From: Pseudomonas sp. G2-4
GTDB taxonomy: Bacteria; Pseudomonadota; Gammaproteobacteria; Pseudomonadales; Pseudomonadaceae
DNA: 64,000 bases
NCBI RefSeq assembly: GCF_030064125.1
Contig: NZ_CP125957.1
Span: 5,698,501 to 5,762,500 of the forward strand
Direction: 5' to 3'
Made by a program: the position numbers and the translations under genes. The notes beneath the pieces were generated by a model. That model made no database searches. It saw nothing but the letters and a program-made list of their open reading frames with translations, and had not been told where the DNA came from. Shown piece after piece: positions 18,410-27,216 of this stretch; position 1 is the stretch's first letter; every line of letters begins with the position of its first letter.

Positions 18410-19876
18410 ATGATAGAGGTTCAGCACCCTCCCCACGCAGCCTCCTTGCTCGAGTCAATGCGATCTATTGGATATACATTGGATTCGGCCGTGGCGGATT
18501 TGATAGATAACAGTATTTCCGCCCACGCAAAAGAGATTCATATCGAGTTCCGCCCTAACGATAACCCTTACATCGCGGTTATAGACGATGGGAAAGGTAT
18601 GTCGCATGAGACGCTGCAGAACGCAATGCGACACGGCAGTAAAAACCCCCTTCTAGAAAGAAGCGGGGAGGATATGGGCCGCTACGGCTTAGGGTTAAAA
18701 ACCGCTTCCATATCTCAATGTCGACGCATGACAGTCATTTCGAAACAAGAAGCGAATATAAGTGCCTATTGCTGGGACCTTGATGTCGTTATCGAAAAAG
18801 GCGCTTGGGTAATGCTTCAGCTGGAAGCATCAGAATACCAAGCTCTACCTCATTTTAATCAGCTTTCGTTGCAGAAAACCGGAACAATTGTATTGTGGCA
18901 AAACTTAGACAAGCTACTTATTGGAGAAACAGATCCAGAAAGTGCGCTAGGCATGAAAATGTTGGCCGCTCGCGAGCACTTATCACTTGTTTTCCATAGA
19001 TTCCTAGTTAAAGAAGGAAGTAAACCTAAAATTTCAATAGCTTTGAACGGCTCTTTAATTGTGCCGTTTGACCCGTTCCTTAGCCATCACAAAGCCACAC
19101 AGCCATTGGACGAGGAGATTTTTTCCGTAGAGGGCAAGAAGGTTGTGGTCAAACCTTTTATCTTGCCTCACATAAGCAAACTTAATAATAACGACACACA
19201 ACTTGTTGGTGGAACCGAGGGAGTTCGAAGCCAGCAGGGTTTCTATATTTACAGAAATAGACGACTGATCATTTGGGGCACATGGTTTCGCTTGGCGCGA
19301 AAAGATGAGCTGAGCAAACTTGCACGCGTTCGGGTGGACATTCCAAATGCGCTTGATCATCTTTGGACCTTAGACATAAAAAAATCGGCTGCCCACCCGC
19401 CTGAGATAGTCCGATTAAATCTGAAGCGAACCGTAGATAGAATTAGAGCCGTAAGTGGGCGAACAATTACTTTTAAAGGCCGAAAAGTCTCTGACTCTGA
19501 GGTCGCTGCTGGATGGAATGAGGTTATCGATAGATCAGGGGTCCGATTCGACATCAATCGAAAGCACCCAATAATTTCAGAGTTTTCTAAATTTCTCAGT
19601 AAAGAAGGGCGGATGCAGTTCAACCTGATTCTAGGCGTTATTGAAAGCTCCTTTCCTGCAGACGCCTTGTATAATCGAATGGCGAGTGATATCAGATCTG
19701 ACTTCGCCAACGATAGTTCAGTCGAAAGCATTAACGGCATGATCGCGGATCTTCTGAGCAATATGCCCGTGGACTCACCGGTTCGAAAACAACTGCTAAT
19801 GTCCCTCCATTTGATTGAACCATTTAATTTATATCCGGCGCTGACAAAAAAAATTATTGAGGAATATGAGTCATGA
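18410..19876 (+). CDS. MORC/MutL-like GHKL ATPase of a restriction system
   Basis: 488 residues with an N-terminal Hsp90-type (GHKL) ATPase: N-box VADLIDNSISAHAKEI, G1 VIDDGKGMS, G2 GRYGLGLKTASISQ. The following region (about 200-340) suits the S5-like transducer domain, and the remainder is helical. Related stand-alone ATPases with Z1, REase and AIPR neighbours are described in comparative work by the Aravind group as MutL/MORC homologues of restriction-modification systems. It probably drives ATP-dependent DNA clamping or looping. Its stop overlaps the Z1 gene start (ATGA). Confidence 0.85.
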   Translation: MIEVQHPPHAASLLESMRSIGYTLDSAVADLIDNSISAHAKEIHIEFRPNDNPYIAVIDDGKGMSHETLQNAMRHGSKNPLLERSGEDMGRYGLGLKTASISQCRRMTVISKQEANISAYCWDLDVVIEKGAWVMLQLEASEYQALPHFNQLSLQKTGTIVLWQNLDKLLIGETDPESALGMKMLAAREHLSLVFHRFLVKEGSKPKISIALNGSLIVPFDPFLSHHKATQPLDEEIFSVEGKKVVVKPFILPHISKLNNNDTQLVGGTEGVRSQQGFYIYRNRRLIIWGTWFRLARKDELSKLARVRVDIPNALDHLWTLDIKKSAAHPPEIVRLNLKRTVDRIRAVSGRTITFKGRKVSDSEVAAGWNEVIDRSGVRFDINRKHPIISEFSKFLSKEGRMQFNLILGVIESSFPADALYNRMASDIRSDFANDSSVESINGMIADLLSNMPVDSPVRKQLLMSLHLIEPFNLYPALTKKIIEEYES

Positions 19877-22614
19877 GTGAGGCTTCCAGGAAGGTATTGT
19901 CAGCGAACGCTCGGCGTTTGGAACTAGGTGTTATCATGGCACTGACGGTCGATGGAATTCCAACCGAGGGAGGTATTTTAGACTTAGCCTCCACTCTTCG
20001 GTCAATCCCCCCCTATACAGTCACCGATGAAGAGTTTGAAACCGTAATTAAGCGACTTCATGAGGCCCTTACAGTTGACATGGGATTGGGCGATTGTGTT
20101 TACGACGAACAAAACCCATGGTTAAGAGCTCGAAAAGCCGAAATCGACCCATTTTATTGGAATCGCTATAAAACAGACCTTTTGAAACAGGGTTGGGGTC
20201 CCAAGGTCGTTAATTCGCTAGACAAGGTTACAGATGAGATCTTGGATTTAATGGGAGATCCATCGGGTCGCACCGGATGGCCTCGTCGGGGCTTGGTAAT
20301 GGGCGACGTTCAGTCAGGGAAGACGTCAAATTATACTGGTCTTATCTGCAAGGCAGCGGATGCCGGTTATAAGCTAGTGATTCTGTTGACGGGCACGTTA
20401 GAAAGTTTGAGACGGCAAACCCAAGAACGCTTGGACGCGGGCTTCGTTGGGCTTGATAGTTCGGGCGTCGTTAATAACAGAAAACGCCATAGAAAAGAAA
20501 TCGGGGTAGGACTAATTGACGCTGCGAGGTCAGCTGGGGTTTTCACATCTACAGTAGGTGATTTCAAGGCAACAACTGTAAATCAGTTAGGTTTTAGGTT
20601 AAGGGACTATAGGGAACCGGTACTCCTTGTAGTAAAAAAAAATAAGCGAATTCTCGAAAATCTTGCCGACTGGCTGGTTAACTATAATGCAAGTGCGGGT
20701 GGAAATATTGACATCCCCCTACTGTTGATTGATGACGAAGCAGATAACGCGTCCATTAATACAAACCCCAAAAAAGCAACTGCGATAAATTCGGCCATAC
20801 GAGGATTGCTAAAAGTTTTTCCGAGATCCAGCTACGTCGGCTTCACCGCCACTCCCTTCGCGAATGTATTTATAAATCCCGACACCACGAATAATGTTGA
20901 GGGGGATGATTTATTCCCTCGTGATTTTATTTACACCTTGGAAGCCCCTACAAACTACGTTGGGGCGAGCCGGATTTTCAGCGAAACATCTGATTTGAAA
21001 TGCTTAGAGGTAATTCACGATGCGGAAGAATATTTTCCTCGTGGGCAAACCTCTGATAGCAACATAGAGGGAGTCCCCCCCTCTCTAATAGACGCGGTTG
21101 TCTGCTTCTTCTTGGTCAATACACTGATGGATATCCGTGCTGGGATGCCAAAGCACAGATCCATGCTAGTAAACGTGAGTCACTTCACATTAATACAAGA
21201 CCAAGTTAGGGATATCTTGGACCATGAGGTCCGTCTGATGCAGGGTGATATTCAGAATTATGCATCATTGTCTTTCGATGAGGCGATGCAAAACCAAACC
21301 ATAAATACTCTTTTTAATAAGTTTCAACGGCTTTTTTCCAATTTGGAGGTATCTTGGAGCGAAGTCCAAGCCCAGCTTGTGGCCTCCACACTACCGATTC
21401 AAACTACAGCCGTAAACCAAAAAAGTGGACCTGCCAGCCTAGATTACGCCGCCTACAAAGAACACGGACTAAGAGTTATAGCGGTGGGCGGCAATAGCTT
21501 GGCACGCGGTTTAACGTTAGAAGGACTATGTGTCAGCTATTTCTACAGATCTACTCAGATGTACGACGCGTTGCTTCAAATGGGGCGGTGGTTCGGCTAC
21601 CGCGTTGGCTATGAAGATCTGTGTAAAATTTGGATGACTGAGGAAACCGCTGATTGGTATGCTCATATTTCGGAGGCCACCGACGAATTACGTAATGAAG
21701 TGCGTCGAATGCAGAACTCCCGCCTGAAACCAATTGACTTTGGACTGCGCGTAAGGTCTCACCCTGAATCACTACTTATTACCGCCAGAAATAAAATGCG
21801 GGACTCGGACGAAATCATCCAAATTATTTCTATAACTGAAGAAAGTTTAGAGTCGCCTAGATTATTGAAAGACCCTTCTATAGTTACCGCGAACTATAAG
21901 GAAGCGCAAAGTTTCATACGTTCAGTGGTCTCTTGCCCAACTGCAAAATCTGAGAATGGCTCCTTTCCTGTATGGCGGTCCGTGCCGAAACAATTGGTTG
22001 TAAAATTTTTAAAGGCATTTGTCAACCATCCCCTTAGCGTCAAACTACAAACATCGAGTTTGGCAGACTTTATCGAGAAATCAGATGATGAAAAGCTCGA
22101 TCACTGGGATGTGGCTTTACCAACAGGTAGCGGAGATTCAATCAAGTTTTTGGGTGACATAGAAGTCAAAAGGCGAATTCGGAAAATCTCCATTGATGAA
22201 AGTATCAAAGCCTTGCTTGTTAACGGGAATAAACTTCGAGTGGGCTCTGCAGGTGATGAGAAAGTTGGATTATCTGCAGCTGAAGTGCAGGCAGCAGACC
22301 TTCGCTTCCGAAGCGAGTCCAAGAAAAGCGTTCAAACAATACCAGGTAAAGCATATGCTGCTGTTAGGCAGGCGCCGCTGCTGTTGATCCATTTGATTCA
22401 GCCTAGAAGTGAGAGCAATGAGGAAAGTCCTTATACACTTCCTTCCGATTGTGATGCGCTTGTGGCAATAGGTCTAAGCTTCCCCTCTCTTAATGTGTCG
22501 AGTCACCGAGTCGCTTATCGGATTAATCTTGTTGAACTCAGAAATATTTTGTCTGGAGATAATCCCTCCATTGACGACAACGATGATGAGGACGATGAAG
22601 ATGATGACGAATAA
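19873..22614 (+). CDS. Z1-domain helicase-like ATPase
   Basis: 913 residues. P-loop GLVMGDVQSGKTSNYTGL near residue 140, Walker B/DEAD-like LLIDDEADNAS near 290, motif III-like VGFTATPFANVF, and the C-terminal Z1 region with GGNSLARGLTLEG and QMGRWFGYR (arginine-finger motif VI). This marks a superfamily-2-type translocase. The C-terminus ends in a strongly acidic tail (DDNDDEDDEDDDE). The start ATG overlaps the previous stop and the 3' end overlaps the next gene, so the operon is translationally coupled. Probable role: DNA translocation in the restriction complex. Confidence 0.9.
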   Translation: MSEASRKVLSANARRLELGVIMALTVDGIPTEGGILDLASTLRSIPPYTVTDEEFETVIKRLHEALTVDMGLGDCVYDEQNPWLRARKAEIDPFYWNRYKTDLLKQGWGPKVVNSLDKVTDEILDLMGDPSGRTGWPRRGLVMGDVQSGKTSNYTGLICKAADAGYKLVILLTGTLESLRRQTQERLDAGFVGLDSSGVVNNRKRHRKEIGVGLIDAARSAGVFTSTVGDFKATTVNQLGFRLRDYREPVLLVVKKNKRILENLADWLVNYNASAGGNIDIPLLLIDDEADNASINTNPKKATAINSAIRGLLKVFPRSSYVGFTATPFANVFINPDTTNNVEGDDLFPRDFIYTLEAPTNYVGASRIFSETSDLKCLEVIHDAEEYFPRGQTSDSNIEGVPPSLIDAVVCFFLVNTLMDIRAGMPKHRSMLVNVSHFTLIQDQVRDILDHEVRLMQGDIQNYASLSFDEAMQNQTINTLFNKFQRLFSNLEVSWSEVQAQLVASTLPIQTTAVNQKSGPASLDYAAYKEHGLRVIAVGGNSLARGLTLEGLCVSYFYRSTQMYDALLQMGRWFGYRVGYEDLCKIWMTEETADWYAHISEATDELRNEVRRMQNSRLKPIDFGLRVRSHPESLLITARNKMRDSDEIIQIISITEESLESPRLLKDPSIVTANYKEAQSFIRSVVSCPTAKSENGSFPVWRSVPKQLVVKFLKAFVNHPLSVKLQTSSLADFIEKSDDEKLDHWDVALPTGSGDSIKFLGDIEVKRRIRKISIDESIKALLVNGNKLRVGSAGDEKVGLSAAEVQAADLRFRSESKKSVQTIPGKAYAAVRQAPLLLIHLIQPRSESNEESPYTLPSDCDALVAIGLSFPSLNVSSHRVAYRINLVELRNILSGDNPSIDDNDDEDDEDDDE

Positions 22615-23536
22615 GGTTAAATCCATCTGGACGGCGATTAAGTCGGAAGGTGTCGGATCCGGTTTTCGCCGAATTGACGCGGAGCATTTGCTTGATTTTT
22701 ACGCCGGAGTGGATTCAATAGGCAGGCTCACACTCTTGTTGATTACACAAAAAAACCCTAGTGTTGAGTTGGAACTCCAATCAGTAAAAATTCACAGCGT
22801 GCTCCGAGATGATAACCAATGGTCTCTACTTTTCATATTAGAAAAACCTGAGCTTTCCGAGTTGTTCTTGCTCTTCTGCGGAGACCTAATTGAATCTTCA
22901 CGTCAATGTGGGGAGAGATCTAGAGGCCTTCCATTTGTTTTAGCTCGTCTTGTTAGCTGGCGCTTGCTATTTGAACGAGGGAATTTCGATTTATTGACCG
23001 AAGGGCAAGTTCGAGGATTGACTGGTGAGCTTCTTCACCTAAAGGCGCTAATTGGGACTATTAGCGCATCAGCGGCAGTTCAGAGCTGGAAAGGGCCCGA
23101 TCGAGCTGATCAGGACTTCCAATTTGAAAAAAATGCGTGGGAGGTCAAGACAATTTGGCCAGCGACCAATGAGGTTATAATAGCCTCGGAAAGACAACTT
23201 GACTTCACCCACCGAGAGTTGGAGCTCGTCGTTGTCGAGCTCGGAAGTGGATCTGAGGATACGGAAGCTGGCTTCACACTTAATCAGTTGATTGATGAAA
23301 TCCGAAGAGTAATTAAATCAGATTTTGACACATATTCAGCGTTTGAAAGTGCACTACTGAGATCTGGCTATGTTATACGCCCCGAATATGATGCGTGGGT
23401 AATGACTCTAGGCAAAGTAACCCGTTATAAAGTCAGCACTGGTTTCCCCTGTATTCGCCCACAAGATCTATCGACAGGAATTCGTAGTGTCAAATACAAA
23501 CTAAACCTCCAAAGCTGCATACCTTTTCAGATATAG
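22601..23536 (+). CDS. PD-(D/E)XK-type restriction endonuclease subunit
   Basis: 311 residues from ATG 22601, chosen because TGAGGA lies 8 bases upstream; ATG 22604 is nearly equivalent. It overlaps the acidic C-terminal codons of the Z1 gene. The nuclease core reads GLTGELLHLKALIG (Glu), ADQDFQFEKNAWEVKT (Asp and the E-x-K), the classic PD-(D/E)XK pattern. The family usually accompanies Z1 and GHKL ATPase genes. Likely the cutting subunit of the island; specificity unknown. Confidence 0.85.
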   Translation: MMTNKVKSIWTAIKSEGVGSGFRRIDAEHLLDFYAGVDSIGRLTLLLITQKNPSVELELQSVKIHSVLRDDNQWSLLFILEKPELSELFLLFCGDLIESSRQCGERSRGLPFVLARLVSWRLLFERGNFDLLTEGQVRGLTGELLHLKALIGTISASAAVQSWKGPDRADQDFQFEKNAWEVKTIWPATNEVIIASERQLDFTHRELELVVVELGSGSEDTEAGFTLNQLIDEIRRVIKSDFDTYSAFESALLRSGYVIRPEYDAWVMTLGKVTRYKVSTGFPCIRPQDLSTGIRSVKYKLNLQSCIPFQI

Positions 23537-23552
23537 CGAAGGAGTAAGTTAT

Positions 23553-25640
23553 ATGGATCTCCTCACATTTCATAAAGACATCATAGAGACCGTCCGTTCA
23601 AAAGCCGAATCTTCGCGCGACTTCATTCGCACCGCATTTGTGGAGGAGTGCGGAGAGAGGCTGGTAGAAGCGGAGGAGCTTCTTTCCTTCGAAATGTGCA
23701 GATTTGAGGGCGTCAATGGAAAGCGCAAAAAGCTTCGAGTGGACGGCTATTCGTTTGATGATGCCGACAACTCGATGGCTCTTCTGATAGCTGAGTTTTT
23801 TAATGAGGATGAGGTGCCCTCGTTTATTACTTCCGATGCAAAGGCTGCACTCGGTGATTTGCGTGCCTTTCTTGAAGAGGCATTGGAGGGCAACTTAACT
23901 GACGGTAGTGTAGACGAAAGCCAACCAGGCTTTGGCTTCGCATGTGACTTAATGAATTGGCATTCGAAAATAACGAAATATCGTTTCTATTTCGTTAGCG
24001 ATGGCATGCTAAAAACTCGTCAGAAAGGATGGCCTGAAGATGCTGTGAGCGGAACTCCTGTCGAGTTCCATATCTGGGATATCGGACGATTCCATTCAGC
24101 TTATATCTCAGCTACTGGGCGCGACGATCTTGTTGTTGACTTTTCGACAAATAAAACGAGTGGTCTGAAATGCCTTGCTGCTGCCGAATCCCAGGGAGAC
24201 TATAGCGCTTATCTTTGCATGATTCCCGGTGACACTTTAGCGGATATATACGACATTTACGGCAGCAGATTGCTTGAAGGTAATGTTCGAACATTTTTGA
24301 GTACAAAAGGCAAGGTTAACGCAGCAATACAAAACACGATTCGTAATCAGCCAGAAATGTTTTTTGCATTCAATAATGGAATTGCGGCGACTGCTGAAAA
24401 TGTTGTAATAGAAGAGGATGCGGGGGGGACGCGTATTCGAAGCGCGGTGAACCTTCAAATTGTGAACGGAGGGCAAACTACGGCGTCGTTAGCGTTTGCA
24501 AAAAGAGGTGGTACTGCACGCAAAGACTGCTTGGACCTCTCAAAAGTTATGGTGCAGATGAAGCTTTCTGTTCTGCCACCGGAAAAAGCTGGGGAGTTAA
24601 CTCCAGAAATCGCACGTTACGCGAATAGCCAGAACAAAGTTAGCGATGCAGACTTTTTCTCCAACCACCCGTTTCATATTCGCCTTCAAGAATTTTCTCG
24701 CCGACTGTTCACCTCGCCCAAAACCGGGGCACAATTTGGAACACATTGGTTTTATGAGCGAGCTAGAGGTCAGTATTTTAATGAACAAGCCAAGCTCACA
24801 AGCGCACAAAAAAACCACTTTTTAGTACAAAATCCAAAAAACCAGCTATTTACAAAAACCGATGTTGCAAAATATGAAAATAGTTGGCGCGAGCAACCCC
24901 ATAGAGTAAGCATGGGGGCGCAAAAAAACTTTATATTTTTTGCTGACATCATTTCAAAATCTTGGATATCGGACGGCAAGACTTATAATGAAGAGTACTT
25001 TCGCAGCCTAGTTGCTCTAGCTATAATTTTCAGAAAAACGGAGTCTCTGGTTAGCCAACAGACATGGTACCAAGGGGGATATCGTGCAAACATCGTAACT
25101 TACTCGATCGCCAAGCTTCATAATTTGATATCTGAGGATGCACTGGGCAAGCAATTCAACTTCAGAACTATTTGGGATCTACAGACTGTTCCGCAGGCAT
25201 TATGCGACCAACTCTCTATAATTGCAGAAAAAGTTTTTCTCGTGCTTACCGATCCTGACAGACCCAAGGATAACGTCACTGAGTGGGCAAAAATGCAAGC
25301 CTGTTGGGAACAAGTAAAAAACACCAAAGTAAAGCTAGTTTCAAACTCAGATGAATTTCTTCAAGATGTGCGCCTCTCTGTTGAGGATGGAAAAAAATCG
25401 AAAACGATGCAAAAAACTGATGATGGCATACAACTTCAAATTATGGTCGTGGACTTGCCCGGCGCGGAATGGACACGGCTATTAAATTGGGGGATCAAGA
25501 AGGGGAAATTTTCGCCCAAGCAAGTTAGTCTATTGAGTATCGCAACTCAAATCCCCCATAAGCTTCCTACGGAACGTCAGTGTATCGAACTTTGGAAACT
25601 ACGGGGACAGATGATTGAGGACGGCTATCTTGCTCTGTGA
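23553..25640 (+). CDS. AIPR-family (abortive infection phage resistance) protein
   Basis: 695 residues. The AIPR pattern is clear in the middle: LEGNVRTFLSTKGKVNAAI, MFFAFNNGIAATAE and LQIVNGGQTTASLAFA. AIPR proteins are found in phage-defence loci and several RM-like clusters; their activity is not established. The gene follows the nuclease gene by 16 bases and has GAAGGAG before the ATG, so it is the last gene of the operon. A bidirectional hairpin follows about 50 bases after its stop. Confidence 0.88.
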   Translation: MDLLTFHKDIIETVRSKAESSRDFIRTAFVEECGERLVEAEELLSFEMCRFEGVNGKRKKLRVDGYSFDDADNSMALLIAEFFNEDEVPSFITSDAKAALGDLRAFLEEALEGNLTDGSVDESQPGFGFACDLMNWHSKITKYRFYFVSDGMLKTRQKGWPEDAVSGTPVEFHIWDIGRFHSAYISATGRDDLVVDFSTNKTSGLKCLAAAESQGDYSAYLCMIPGDTLADIYDIYGSRLLEGNVRTFLSTKGKVNAAIQNTIRNQPEMFFAFNNGIAATAENVVIEEDAGGTRIRSAVNLQIVNGGQTTASLAFAKRGGTARKDCLDLSKVMVQMKLSVLPPEKAGELTPEIARYANSQNKVSDADFFSNHPFHIRLQEFSRRLFTSPKTGAQFGTHWFYERARGQYFNEQAKLTSAQKNHFLVQNPKNQLFTKTDVAKYENSWREQPHRVSMGAQKNFIFFADIISKSWISDGKTYNEEYFRSLVALAIIFRKTESLVSQQTWYQGGYRANIVTYSIAKLHNLISEDALGKQFNFRTIWDLQTVPQALCDQLSIIAEKVFLVLTDPDRPKDNVTEWAKMQACWEQVKNTKVKLVSNSDEFLQDVRLSVEDGKKSKTMQKTDDGIQLQIMVVDLPGAEWTRLLNWGIKKGKFSPKQVSLLSIATQIPHKLPTERQCIELWKLRGQMIEDGYLAL

Positions 25641-25691
25641 ATACATGGAATTTTGTTGATCAGTCTTTTTTGTATCCATCCTAGTTTTCGT

Positions 25692-25720
25692 AAAGGTCTT
25701 GCTATGCAAGACCTTTTTGT
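25692..25720. terminator. Hairpin terminator after the AIPR gene and downstream of DUF6124 copy 1
   Basis: AAAGGTCTTGC (25692-25702), loop TAT, GCAAGACCTTT (25706-25716) and more T on the plus strand. It ends the plus-strand defence operon and may also catch the minus-strand DUF6124 transcript. Confidence 0.85.
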
Positions 25721-25748
25721 TGCCGAAAGACAGCTTGCGCCCCGCCCT

Positions 25749-25780
25749 ACCTCACCTCACCTCACCTCACCTCACCTCAA
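25749..25780. repeat. Pentanucleotide tandem repeat (CTCAC)n at the DUF6124 stop codon
   Basis: Six units of CTCAC/CTCAA run from 25749 to 25780 across the stop codon of DUF6124 copy 1. Copy 2 has only about two units at the same place, so the tract has expanded by slippage. Confidence 0.9.
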
Positions 25781-26126
25781 CAATATCCAAAGCCCGATTC
25801 GCCAACAGCTCACTCACCTCAATCACCTGCAAAATCCCCATCGCAACACGCCGTCGCGATCCCTCAAGATCAAACGCCAAATCACTGATCATGGCATTGG
25901 CCGAAGCCAGGTTTTCGCTGAGACTGGCAAGCAGACATTCCGAATCAACATCAGGTGCGATACGGAAGATGGTGTTGGGTTTGTCAGACGTTTCCTTCTC
26001 AGGCGTAGGCTTCAGATAAAAATCCAAAGCCCGGGTAGCAGCATCATCAAGCTTCTTGTTGCGAGCCGACTGAACGCGGGACACGGTTTCGTCGGTAGCT
26101 GGCGGATTCGGTGTAATTTTGACCAT
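25767..26126 (-). CDS. DUF6124-type small protein, copy 1
   Basis: 119 residues from ATG 26126 (MVKITPNPPATDE), preceded by AGGAG. The frame continues upstream for 41 codons, but that part is the structured leader RNA and not protein. The sequence matches a Pseudomonas family I know as DUF6124 (formerly DUF3077-like): a start rich in NPP, then a helical core with FRIAPDVDSECLLASLSENLASANAMI and a C-terminal LLANRALDIVEVR. No enzyme motifs or membrane segments. It is about 90% identical to copy 2 by eye. Function unknown. Confidence 0.85.
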   Translation of the reverse strand: MVKITPNPPATDETVSRVQSARNKKLDDAATRALDFYLKPTPEKETSDKPNTIFRIAPDVDSECLLASLSENLASANAMISDLAFDLEGSRRRVAMGILQVIEVSELLANRALDIVEVR

Positions 26127-26431
26127 GGTAAAACTCCTAGAGTCTGTTGGAGCTACCACCCTTCGCTGCGAAACGAAGTATGGGGTGGCAGCTGTACGCG
26201 GGTTCGCAGACCGGGACTCTAGGGACCGGCAGACCCGAGGGTCTCCCACGCACAGCCACCTCTGACGAAATCACAGACATGGGCGATCTGCTTTCGAAGG
26301 TGACGTTGTGCGCCTATAGAGTCCGGGCTGCGAAACCCGATCACTGATGAGCAGTGACGGATTCAAACTACCGAGGGGACTCAAGGTGCACAAGCCGGCG
26401 GATTCTGGCGTAGTTGTAGGCAATGGCGCAA
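26127..26431 (-). ncRNA. C4/P4-CI-like antisense RNA leader, copy 1
   Basis: Read on the minus strand, in order: a conserved block (26388-26431), hairpin TCACTG-CTCAT-CAGTGA (26341-26357), element A GGTTTCGCAG (26328-26337) in a CGGG/CCCG hairpin loop, a 71-base core (26187-26257) closed by GCTGTGCG/CGTACAGC, with an internal hairpin GACCC-TC-GGGTC and element B CTGCGAACC (26201-26209), then element C CGTTTCGCAG (26166-26175) in a CTTCG/CGAAG hairpin just before the ribosome-binding site. B can pair with A or C. The layout (targets flanking a ~70-nt antisense core) matches phage P1 C4 and P4 CI RNAs. Confidence 0.75.
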
Positions 26432-26438
26432 GACAACG

Positions 26439-26612
26439 TCAGCCGCCCCCAGATTCAAATCGCACCAATAAACAACGCGCCTCCAACGCATCCAAACAAG
26501 CCACCACCCGTTGAGAAGATCCGCCGTAAGTCTTGAACTCATTATGATCGCGAGCCAGCAACTGCATGAGTTTTGGGTGGATAAAGAGCTGTTCGTTGCC
26601 GACCTGCGCTTC
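26439..26612 (-). pseudogene. Possible gene remnant between the two DUF6124 cassettes
   Basis: A 57-codon minus-strand open segment, bounded upstream by an in-frame TAA (26613-26615) and with no suitable start. It has a protein-like composition including QLFIHPKLMQLLARDHNEF, which loosely recalls C-terminal tails of Fic-family proteins. The downstream part (QRVVACLDALEARCLLVRF) may be another frame of the same relic. It lies between cassette 1 and cassette 2, where no intact gene is seen (26440-26797). Confidence 0.3.
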
Positions 26613-26797
26613 TTACAAAGCACACTGCGGCAGGCGCTACCGACGATAGTGATTTAATAAACCAGTCCGCGTAGTTACCGGTCTAGGGCGCTGCCGTGAT
26701 CATGATCTACATTAGCGATTAAATGAAAATCACAGCCGAAACTGAGCGACGCCCCCTCGGCGCTCCCATATCTGATGCCTTGCCGCGAGCTCTTACG

Positions 26798-26828
26798 AAA
26801 AAAGGCCTTGCTGAGCAAGACCTTTTTT
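26798..26828. terminator. Bidirectional terminator downstream of DUF6124 copy 2
   Basis: AAAAAAGGCCTTGC (26798-26811), loop TGA, GCAAGACCTTTTTT (26815-26828). A long stem with A/T runs on both sides, with one G-T or mismatch position. It is a duplicate of the hairpin at 25692-25720 in the same place relative to the gene. Confidence 0.9.
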
Positions 26829-26856
26829 CCTCTCAAAGCGCGAATGCCTCGCCCTT

Positions 26857-27216
26857 CTACCTCACCTCAACAATATCCAAAGCCCGATTAGCCAACAGTT
26901 CACTCAACTCAATCACCTGCAAAATCCCCAACGCCACATGCCGCCGTGACCCATCCAGATCAAACGCCAAATCACTGATCATGGCATTCGCCGAAGCCAG
27001 GTTTTCACTGAGATTGGCAAGCAGACATTCCGAATCAACATCAGGTGCAATACGGAAGATGGTGTTGGGTTTGTCGGACGTTTCGTTCTTCGGCGTAGGC
27101 TTCAGATAGAAATCCAAAGCACGCGTGGCTGCTTCGTCGAGTTTTTTATTTCGAGCGGATTGGGAGCGGGATACGTGTTCGTCTGTATCTGGGGGATTTG
27201 GAGTCACTTTTGCCAT
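26857..27216 (-). CDS. DUF6124-type small protein, copy 2
   Basis: 119 residues from ATG 27216 (MAKVTPNPPDTDE), preceded by AGGAAG. Same family and length as copy 1, with differences concentrated at the N-terminus and conservative changes elsewhere (for example LLANLSENLASANA against LLASLSENLASANA). The duplicated unit spans leader, gene and terminator, about 715-740 bases. Both copies appear intact, suggesting they are retained rather than decaying. Confidence 0.85.
   Translation of the reverse strand: MAKVTPNPPDTDEHVSRSQSARNKKLDEAATRALDFYLKPTPKNETSDKPNTIFRIAPDVDSECLLANLSENLASANAMISDLAFDLDGSRRHVALGILQVIELSELLANRALDIVEVR

Noticed and set aside
16113..25640. Prophage or integrative element with integrase
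   Set aside because: No integrase, transposase, capsid or conjugation gene and no clear attachment repeats were seen at the edges of the island.
25653..26222. 189-codon plus-strand open frame
   Set aside because: Antisense to DUF6124 copy 1 and its leader; the duplicated conserved gene is on the minus strand.
25767..26249. N-terminal extension of DUF6124 copy 1 to 160 residues
   Set aside because: The extra codons are the structured antisense leader and the inner ATG at 26126 has the ribosome-binding site.
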